Position numbers and translations under genes: made by a program. From NCBI GenBank assembly GCA_004193595.1, contig RPGQ01000075.1, forward strand, positions 117,260 to 181,259: 64,000 nucleotides of DNA. The letters run 5' to 3'. Shown here one piece after another: positions 58,336 to 64,000 of this stretch. The stretch's first letter is position 1. Each line of letters begins with the position of its first letter. This stretch comes from Desulfobacteraceae bacterium Eth-SRB2 (GTDB lineage Bacteria > Desulfobacterota > Desulfobacteria > Desulfobacterales > UBA11574). The notes under the pieces were generated by a model. It was not told the origin of the DNA. It saw only the letters and a program-made list of their open reading frames with translations, and made no database searches.

Positions 58336-58390
58336 AAAGCTTGGCCCCAAAGGACCGGGCTTTGGTTATCCTTAGAGGGGGTTTAGTTTG
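58336..58390 (+). terminator. Terminator-like element after tgt, related to 27030-27084
   Basis: GCTTGGCCCCAAAGGACCGGG and CTTTGGTTATCC form part of an imperfect hairpin; GAGGGGGTTTAGTTT follows. It begins right at the tgt stop. Function as terminator is likely but the stem is imperfect. Confidence 0.4.
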
Positions 58391-58404
58391 ACGGCATTTA
58401 ACGA

Positions 58405-58556
58405 TTTACGGAGTACTGGAGTATTGGAGTGGTGGAGTAATGGAAGAAACCCCTTTTTTCATCGCTCTCAAAAAAACAGATCCCTAGAGAAAATCTGAAA
58501 GTTTAAAGCTCTTTTTTTTAAATGAACACTCCAATACTCCATTACTCCGGTTGATT
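58405..58556. repeat. Family A-like variant (A6)
   Basis: ACGGAGTACTGGAGTATTGG and AGTGGTGGAGTAATGG pair with ACACTCCAATACTCCATTAC at the other end. It has the iterated-word design of family A, but with GGAGTA instead of GGAATA and an unrelated centre (AGAAAATCTGAAAGTTTAAA). It lacks the GCGAAGCG end. Confidence 0.65.
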
Positions 58557-58636
58557 TATACGGGCAGAGCCATCTATATCAGGCATAGGCCAAAGGACCA
58601 GATTTTTCAAAGCAAAATAAATGAAGGGAGGGTATC

Positions 58637-58858
58637 ATGAAAGAAAAAATTCAGGCGGTAATTGACAAAATCAGGCCCATGCTTCAGGCGGATGGGGGTG
58701 ATGTGGAGTTTGTCGATGTGGTAGACGGCGTGGTCACAGTCAGGTTGCAGGGAGCATGTGCCGGATGTCCCATGTCCCAGATGACCCTTAAGAACGGAAT
58801 TGAAAGATTTCTAAAAAAGGAAATTCCGGAGGTAAAGTCGGTGGAACGGGCAGACTAA
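58637..58858 (+). CDS. NifU-like Fe-S scaffold/carrier (Nfu)
   Basis: A 73-aa protein consisting only of the Nfu domain, which carries a [4Fe-4S] cluster between two subunits and hands it to target proteins. It starts MKEKIQAVIDKIRPMLQAD, contains GGDVEFVDVVDG, and the cluster motif CAGCPMSQMTL. GGGAGGG lies before the ATG. It is a single gene, between repeat A6 and an aminotransferase gene. The many Fe-S enzymes in the window are plausible clients. Confidence 0.93.
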   Translation: MKEKIQAVIDKIRPMLQADGGDVEFVDVVDGVVTVRLQGACAGCPMSQMTLKNGIERFLKKEIPEVKSVERAD

Positions 58859-58983
58859 AACGACTGCAAGATAAGGCTAAAATTTAACCTTTGCTGGAAA
58901 TTTTTATAGAAAGAGCTTGCAAGCCATACCTTAATAAATATATATTTTTTGGTTAAAATTTTGTGTTAAAATAAGGTAGTCAA

Positions 58984-60168
58984 ATGACCATAGCAAAGCA
59001 TATCCAAACCATTATATCCGGATCTTCCTGGATCCGTAAAATGTTTGAAGAGGGTGCCCGCCTCAAGGCTGAGCATGGCGCTGAGAACGTATATGATTTC
59101 AGCCTGGGAAACCCCAACCTGGAGCCCCCTGAAAAATTCCGGGCGGCCCTCAGGGATGCCGCAGCGTCCTCGGATCCGGGGGTTCATGCTTATATGCCCA
59201 ATACCGGATATCCGCATGTTCGCAAGTCTGTGGCTGATTATCTTTGCGGCGAACAGAAGGTGCAGGTTACCGAAAATGAGGTGATTATGACCTGCGGAGC
59301 ATCCGGTGCTCTGAACGTTATCCTGAAAACAATTCTCGATCCCGGTGATGAGGTAATCACTCCGGCTCCTTTTTTTGTTGAATATACATATTATGTGGAC
59401 AACCATGGCGGAAGCCTTAAAACCGTACCCACAAAACCGGATTTCAATCTGGACATTGAGGCCGTTTCCGCTGCGATAACTCAAAAGACCCGGGCCGTTT
59501 TAATCAATTCCCCGAACAATCCAACCGGCCAGGTATATTCAAAAGAAAGTCTTAATGATCTCGGAACCCTATTAACTGAAAAAGGAAAAGAACTGAACCG
59601 GACCCTGTATCTGATCGCAGATGAACCCTATCGCAAGATCATTTACAACGGGCAAAAAGTCCCAAGCATTTTTCAAAGTTATACTGAAAGCATCATTGCC
59701 ACGTCATATTCAAAGGATATTTCCATTCCCGGGGAACGTATCGGTTATTTGGCGGTTAATCCCAAAGCTTGTTTTAAAAAAGAGCTTATCGGCGGCATGG
59801 CACTGGCCAACAGGATCCTCGGATTTGTCAATGCTCCGGCGCTGATGCAGCGGGTTGTGGCATCCGTTCAGGGCACAAGCGTGGATATCTCAGCGTATGC
59901 CCGGAAAAGAGAACTTCTGTGTAAGGGTCTGGAGGATTGTGGCTACGATTTCCTCACACCGGCAGGTGCGTTTTACCTTTTCCCCAAAACGCCGGTTCCT
60001 GATGATGTAACATTCGTACAGGCGCTTCAGGAGGAATTGATTCTTACTGTCCCGGGCAGCGGTTTTGGCGGACCGGGTCATTTCAGAATCGCCTTCTGCG
60101 TGTCCGATGACACCATAATAAATGCCATGCCCGGATTTAAACGGATCATGAAAAAATTTAGAAATTGA
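58984..60168 (+). CDS. PLP-dependent aminotransferase (class I/II)
   Basis: A 394-aa fold-type I aminotransferase. Visible blocks are SLGNPNLEPP, CGASGALNVILKTILDPGDEV, INSPNNPTGQVYS, IADEPYRKI with the pyridine-nitrogen Asp, and the Schiff-base lysine in TSYSKDISIPGERIGY. The C-terminus carries FRIAFCVSD with the substrate-carboxylate Arg. An aspartate- or alanine-type substrate is likely, but specificity cannot be read. AAGGTAG lies before the ATG. It is single, followed by the E2/H repeat cluster. Confidence 0.9.
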   Translation: MTIAKHIQTIISGSSWIRKMFEEGARLKAEHGAENVYDFSLGNPNLEPPEKFRAALRDAAASSDPGVHAYMPNTGYPHVRKSVADYLCGEQKVQVTENEVIMTCGASGALNVILKTILDPGDEVITPAPFFVEYTYYVDNHGGSLKTVPTKPDFNLDIEAVSAAITQKTRAVLINSPNNPTGQVYSKESLNDLGTLLTEKGKELNRTLYLIADEPYRKIIYNGQKVPSIFQSYTESIIATSYSKDISIPGERIGYLAVNPKACFKKELIGGMALANRILGFVNAPALMQRVVASVQGTSVDISAYARKRELLCKGLEDCGYDFLTPAGAFYLFPKTPVPDDVTFVQALQEELILTVPGSGFGGPGHFRIAFCVSDDTIINAMPGFKRIMKKFRN

Positions 60169-60195
60169 TTTGTTCCAAAGAACTGAACTGTTACC

Positions 60196-60395
60196 AACTA
60201 TTTAATTTTCAATCGTCAATTTTGATGAACTCGTAAAAAGTCCGATTTAGATGGTTTCGTAAAAAGTTCAAATTCAAGGCGTGCAAATTTTGTAATCATG
60301 AGGCGTACTTATTGTACGTTGAATGATTGCGAAATGCAGCACAACGCAGAAGTTGGGCTTTTTACGAAGCCGTCAATTTTCAATCATCAATTATA
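60196..60395. repeat. Nested repeat: family H arms enclosing family E copy E2
   Basis: TTTTCAATCGTCAATTTTGATG at left and GTCAATTTTCAATCATCAAT at right are family H. Between them, 60228-60374 is E2: GAACTCGTAAAAAGTCCG, TTCAAATTCAAGGCGTGCAA, the TATTGTACGTTGAATG centre and GCGAAATGCAGCACAACGCA, the reverse complement of E1. Confidence 0.83.
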
Positions 60396-60408
60396 AAAGG
60401 AGGTTCTT

Positions 60409-60810
60409 ATGAAAGTATTAAAAATAGACCATCTCGGAATAGCCGTAAACAGTATCCAAGACGGTAAAAAATTTTGGACAGATGCGCTGGGGCTTGAATT
60501 TGAAGGCTCCGAAACCGTTGAAGAGCAAAAAGTGACCACTGCTTTTTTCCCGGTGGGAGAAAGTGAAGTGGAGCTTCTTGAATCAACGGCGCCGGACGGA
60601 CCCATCGCTAAATTCCTGGAAAAAAAGGGCCCCGGGATTCATCACGTTGCGTTTCGAGTGGAGAATGTTGAAGAGGCCCTGGCTGAATTAAAGGAAAAAG
60701 GAATACGGCTGATTGACGAAAAACCCAGAATGGGCGCCGGTGGCGCAAAAATCGCTTTTTTGCACCCCAAAGCCACGAATGGCATTCTGGTTGAACTTTG
60801 TGAAAGATAA
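60409..60810 (+). CDS. mce: Methylmalonyl-CoA epimerase
   Basis: Interconverts (R)- and (S)-methylmalonyl-CoA in propionate metabolism. The 133-aa vicinal-oxygen-chelate protein has the metal ligands His in KIDHLGIAV, His in GIHHVAFRV and Glu in GILVELCE, plus GPGIHH and [15 protein letters not shown]. Full length. AAAGGAGG lies before the ATG. The mutase follows after repeat C3, so the two work together and may share a transcript. Confidence 0.95.
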   Translation: MKVLKIDHLGIAVNSIQDGKKFWTDALGLEFEGSETVEEQKVTTAFFPVGESEVELLESTAPDGPIAKFLEKKGPGIHHVAFRVENVEEALAELKEKGIRLIDEKPRMGAGGAKIAFLHPKATNGILVELCER

Positions 60811-60892
60811 TATATTATTCCTTATTGCTCTAATTTGTAAATACGGTAACGCATTATATGACAGGCCACCACATTCAACGTAGCGAATGATC

Positions 60893-61014
60893 ATAAAAGT
60901 GACTAAAATTTGAAGTGAGCTAAAGTTAAGGAACTCGCCTTGGGCGAGACCAATTTAAAATGATAGAATTCATTAACTTAAGGCACTTTAGATCACTTAA
61001 GGCACTTTAAACTT
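60893..61014. repeat. Family C inverted repeat, copy C3
   Basis: AAGTGACTAAAATTTGAAGT and GAGCTAAAGTTAAGG on the left; CTCGCCTTGGGCGAG in the centre where C1 and C2 have GTCGCTTCGCTCC; TGATAGAATTCATTAAC; then TTAAGGCACTTTAGATCACT on the right. It is followed by family H words (61020-61066). Confidence 0.82.
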
Positions 61015-61081
61015 TTAAATTGAATATTGATATGATTTTTCAATTATTCAATCTTCAATTCTCAATCCAAAGGAGGATGTT

Positions 61082-63205
61082 ATGCCTAAAAATCCTGATG
61101 TACAAGAATGGACAGATCTTGCCACCAAACAACTGAGAGGAAGACCGCTTGAGTCTCTTAACTGGGAGACGGATGAAGGCATATTGGTAAAACCCCTGTA
61201 CACCGCAGAGGACCTTGAGGGGATGGAGCACGTGAACACCCTGCCGGGTTTCGCACCCTATGTTCGAGGCCCCATGGCCACCATGTATGCCGGAAGGCCC
61301 TGGACCGTCCGCCAGTATGCCGGTTTTTCCACGGCCAAAGAGTCCAATGAATTTTATAGAAATAACATGGCTGCCGGTCAGACCGGACTTTCGGTGGCCT
61401 TTGATCTTGCAACCCACAGGGGGTATGACTCGGATCATCCCAGGGTGGTGGGCGATATCGGCAAGGCCGGTGTTGCCATCGATTCTGTTGAGGATATGAA
61501 AATCCTTTTCGATCAGATTCCCTTGGACAAGATGACGGTTTCCATGACCATGAACGGCGCGGTTCTGCCGGTTATGGCCGGCTACATCGTGGCGGCAGAA
61601 GAACAGGGCGTAACGCATGAGCAACTGGGAGGCACTATTCAGAACGATATTTTAAAAGAATATCTGACCCGAAACACGTACATCTATCCTCCGGAACCTT
61701 CCATGAGAATTGTATCCGATATTATCGGATTCTGCTCCAAAAACATGCCCAAATATAATACCGTCAGTATCAGCGGGTATCATATGATGGAAGCAGGCGC
61801 CAACTCTGTTCTACAAACCGCATTTACACTGGCGGACGGCCTGGAGTATGTAAGGGCCGCTCTGGCAGCAGGACTGGATATCGACAAGTTTGCTCCGCGT
61901 CTGTCGTTTTTCTTCGGGGTCGGGATGAACTTTTTCATGGAAATCGCCATGTTAAGAGCCGCTCGTTTTCTGTGGCATGAAATCATCAGCCAGTTCAACC
62001 CTAAAAATCCAAAATCTACCATGTTACGGACCCATGTTCAGACATCTGGCTGGAGCCTGACAGAGCAGGACCCGTACAACAACATCATTCGAACCACCCT
62101 TGAATGTCTGTCTGCGGTTTTGGGCGGAACTCAGTCTTTGCATACCAACTCTTTTGATGAGGCGGTAAGTCTTCCCACCGCTCTATCCTCCCGGATTGCC
62201 AGAAACACTCAAATAGTTGTCCAGGAAGAATCCCAGGTTTGCCATGTGGTTGATCCTTTGGGAGGATCTTACTATGTTGAAGCCCTGACCGGTGGCATTA
62301 TCAATGAGGCCAGAAAGATCATGGATGAGGTTGAGAAACTCGGCGGAATGGCCAAAGCCATTGAAACCGGGATGCCCAAGATGCGGATCGAAGAATCCGC
62401 CGCCAGGAAACAGGCCCGCATTGACCAGGGTAAAGACGTCATTGTGGGTGTCAACAAGTATCAAGTTGAAGAGGAACCCCTGGAAGGTCTTCTTGAAGTT
62501 TCCGAGGCTGTCCGCGATGGACAGATGGCAAGATTAAAAGAAATCAAAACAAAACGGGACAATGATGAAGTCCGGAGAACTCTGGAAGCCATAACCAACG
62601 CCTGCGGTTCCGGTGGAAACCTTCTGGAAGCCTGTCTTCCGGCAGTTCGGGCACGAGCCACGGTTGGAGAAATATCCGACGCCATGGAAAAGGTTTTCAA
62701 CCGTTATGTGGCCACGACCCAGTGTATATCCGGAGCATATGCTGAAGAGTATGCTGACAGCGAAATATTTACGGCCGTTCGCAAAAGAACCGACGAATTC
62801 CAGGAAAAGCAGGGCCGAAGACCCCGAATTCTGGTGACAAAAATGGGCCAGGACGGTCATGACCGGGGAATTAAGGTGATCGCAACCGCCTTTGCAGACC
62901 TCGGGTTTGACGTAGACATCGGTCCCATGTTCCAGACACCTGAAGAAGCGGCCCAGATGGCTTTGGAGAACGATGTTCATGTTGTGGGGGTATCGAGTCT
63001 GGCGGCCGGCCATAAGGCCCTGGTTCCGCAACTTATTCAAGCTCTTAAAGAAAAAGGCGGCCAGGATATCAATGTTGTTGTGGGAGGAGTGATTCCTCCG
63101 GCGGATTACGATTTTCTGTATCAAGCCGGAGCCAAGGGCGTGTTCGGTCCCGGAACCGTGGTTACCGATTCCGCAAACAAAGTACTGAACACGTTGGAAG
63201 CGTAA
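61082..63205 (+). CDS. mcm: Methylmalonyl-CoA mutase (full-length B12 type)
   Basis: The adenosylcobalamin enzyme that rearranges succinyl-CoA and methylmalonyl-CoA. The 707-aa protein has the TIM-barrel substrate domain ([66 protein letters not shown]) and the C-terminal B12 domain with the DxHxxG motif in DGHDRG, and TDSANKVL at the end. Both domains are in one chain, as in human and propionibacterial large subunits. AAAGGAGG lies before the ATG. Depends on the epimerase just upstream; no MeaB-type chaperone gene is in the window. Confidence 0.97.
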   Translation: MPKNPDVQEWTDLATKQLRGRPLESLNWETDEGILVKPLYTAEDLEGMEHVNTLPGFAPYVRGPMATMYAGRPWTVRQYAGFSTAKESNEFYRNNMAAGQTGLSVAFDLATHRGYDSDHPRVVGDIGKAGVAIDSVEDMKILFDQIPLDKMTVSMTMNGAVLPVMAGYIVAAEEQGVTHEQLGGTIQNDILKEYLTRNTYIYPPEPSMRIVSDIIGFCSKNMPKYNTVSISGYHMMEAGANSVLQTAFTLADGLEYVRAALAAGLDIDKFAPRLSFFFGVGMNFFMEIAMLRAARFLWHEIISQFNPKNPKSTMLRTHVQTSGWSLTEQDPYNNIIRTTLECLSAVLGGTQSLHTNSFDEAVSLPTALSSRIARNTQIVVQEESQVCHVVDPLGGSYYVEALTGGIINEARKIMDEVEKLGGMAKAIETGMPKMRIEESAARKQARIDQGKDVIVGVNKYQVEEEPLEGLLEVSEAVRDGQMARLKEIKTKRDNDEVRRTLEAITNACGSGGNLLEACLPAVRARATVGEISDAMEKVFNRYVATTQCISGAYAEEYADSEIFTAVRKRTDEFQEKQGRRPRILVTKMGQDGHDRGIKVIATAFADLGFDVDIGPMFQTPEEAAQMALENDVHVVGVSSLAAGHKALVPQLIQALKEKGGQDINVVVGGVIPPADYDFLYQAGAKGVFGPGTVVTDSANKVLNTLEA

Positions 63206-63217
63206 CTTAGAATTTTG

Positions 63218-63330
63218 TATTTTTGTGACAAAATACTTGTTTTCCGCCACCAAGGCACCAAGGCACGAAGATGAATTTAAATAAAATTGTTTTCCTTTGT
63301 GTCTTTGTGGCAATTTTTCCCGGTATGTCC
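63218..63330. repeat. Family D inverted repeat, copy D3
   Basis: TGACAAAATACTTGTTTTCC and GCCACCAAGGCACCAAGGCA pair with TTCCTTTGTGTCTTTGTGGC. It is followed by CCGGTATGTCCGGGTTGAGG, corresponding to the tail of D1 (CCGGATGTTTCGGGTTGGAT). Confidence 0.83.
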
Positions 63331-63352
63331 GGGTTGAGGTTTAATCAAAAAA

Positions 63353-64000
63353 ATGAAATATATTGCTCCATCCATACTGTCGGCTGATTTTTCAAAACTG
63401 GGAGATGAAATAAAATCGGTTGAAGCGGCCGGAGCAGACTGGATTCATGTAGACGTTATGGACGGCCATTTTGTACCGAACATCACCATAGGCCCTTTGG
63501 TGGTTGAGGCGGTCAGACGGGTGACCTCACTTCCTGTTGACGTCCATCTGATGATTGAAAATCCGGACCGCTACATCAAAGATTTTGCAAAAGCAGGAGC
63601 CGATTTAATTTCCGTTCAGGTAGAAGCCTGCGTTCACTTGAACCGGACCATACATATGATAAAGGAGTTTGACCGGCGTGCCGGGGTGGTGCTGAATCCC
63701 TCAACCCCTCTATCCTCGCTCGAATGGATAATGGAGGACGTTGACTTTATAATGATCATGAGCGTTAATCCGGGGTTCGGCGGTCAAAAGTTTATCCCCA
63801 ATAGTTTGGACAGGGTCAGGGCCCTTCGCAAAATGATCCGGGACCGGGGGCTCGAAACCCTTATCGAGATTGACGGAGGGGTGAACGAAAAAACCATTAA
63901 AACGATTTCCGATGCCGGCGTTGATGTTTTTGTTGCCGGTTCGGCAATTTTCAAAAGTCCGGACTATAAAAAAACCATAGATAGATTCCGGGAGTTAATC
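63353..64000 (+). CDS. rpe: Ribulose-phosphate 3-epimerase (3' end cut by window)
   Basis: Interconverts ribulose 5-phosphate and xylulose 5-phosphate. The frame from ATG 63353 gives MKYIAPSILSADFSKLGDEI, HVDVMDGHFVPNITIGP with the metal His and Asp, VHLMIENP, VMSVNPGFGGQKF-type IMSVNPGFGGQKFIPN, and EIDGGVNEKTI, then VFVAGSAIFKS: 216 residues and no stop before the window ends, a few residues short of the usual length. No strong ribosome-binding site is visible (GGGTTGAGG lies 14 bases upstream). Confidence 0.96.
   Translation, partial: MKYIAPSILSADFSKLGDEIKSVEAAGADWIHVDVMDGHFVPNITIGPLVVEAVRRVTSLPVDVHLMIENPDRYIKDFAKAGADLISVQVEACVHLNRTIHMIKEFDRRAGVVLNPSTPLSSLEWIMEDVDFIMIMSVNPGFGGQKFIPNSLDRVRALRKMIRDRGLETLIEIDGGVNEKTIKTISDAGVDVFVAGSAIFKSPDYKKTIDRFRELI

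Overview
The window looks like chromosome from an anaerobic member of the Desulfobacterota (Desulfobacterales-like), GC roughly in the low to mid 40s by eye. This is inferred from gene content: an Hnd/Nuo-like NAD(P)-linked formate dehydrogenase, methylmalonyl-CoA mutase plus epimerase, a PPi-type phosphofructokinase, a ferredoxin-ASKHA corrinoid-activator-like protein and a broken DsrE-like gene. No rRNA, tRNA, CRISPR array or intact transposase was seen.

Layout. 1-5.3 kb (minus strand) is a 2-aminoethylphosphonate (AEP) operon: LicD, PEP mutase, phosphonopyruvate decarboxylase, a cytidylyltransferase-AEP transaminase fusion and a CDP-alcohol phosphatidyltransferase cut by the window edge. 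PEP would be turned into CMP-AEP, and there are candidate enzymes for delivery to both a lipid and a glycan. 5.5-14 kb holds a frameshifted khpA, a cold-shock gene, histidine ammonia-lyase between two copies of the 3' end of a CBS-ACT gene, a broken cyclodeaminase, pfp and a BASS-type carrier. 15-26.6 kb is core housekeeping: smc-ftsY, HU, acylphosphatase, ligA and a frameshifted SNF2/SWIM helicase. 27-31.3 kb has a response-regulator cyclase, a lipoprotein, queF and small genes including a DUF4258/DUF2283 pair. 31.5-39 kb is accessory: an unlisted 57-aa basic ORF, a translationally coupled pair of P-loop NTPases (the second with TPR repeats), a group II intron relic, and a FabH-like protein that keeps Cys but lacks the His and Asn of the triad. 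39-48 kb mixes ppnP, nth with a truncated xth, small membrane/secreted proteins, a DUF3047 gene with an in-frame stop, uspA, a PP-loop ATPase, a truncated DsrE-like gene and the ASKHA protein (frameshifted). 48-54.6 kb is the three-gene formate dehydrogenase facing gatB. 54.8-64 kb has vapBC, DUF2065, queA, tgt, nfu, an aminotransferase, mce, mcm and rpe (cut at the window end).

The most unusual property lies between the genes. At least eight families of large imperfect inverted repeats (A-H below, about 50-230 bp each) occupy a large share of the intergenic spaces. They are built from short iterated words, may be nested inside one another, sometimes supply the last codons and stop of a gene, and sometimes end directly at a start codon. 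Family A has a constant polarity: its GCGAAGCGAAC end faces a downstream gene start in all five typical copies. Family B occurs as two roughly 230-bp inverted copies flanking smc.

Three conserved genes (khpA, SNF2, ASKHA) are each broken by the loss of one base. This may be real decay or an assembly/consensus error.
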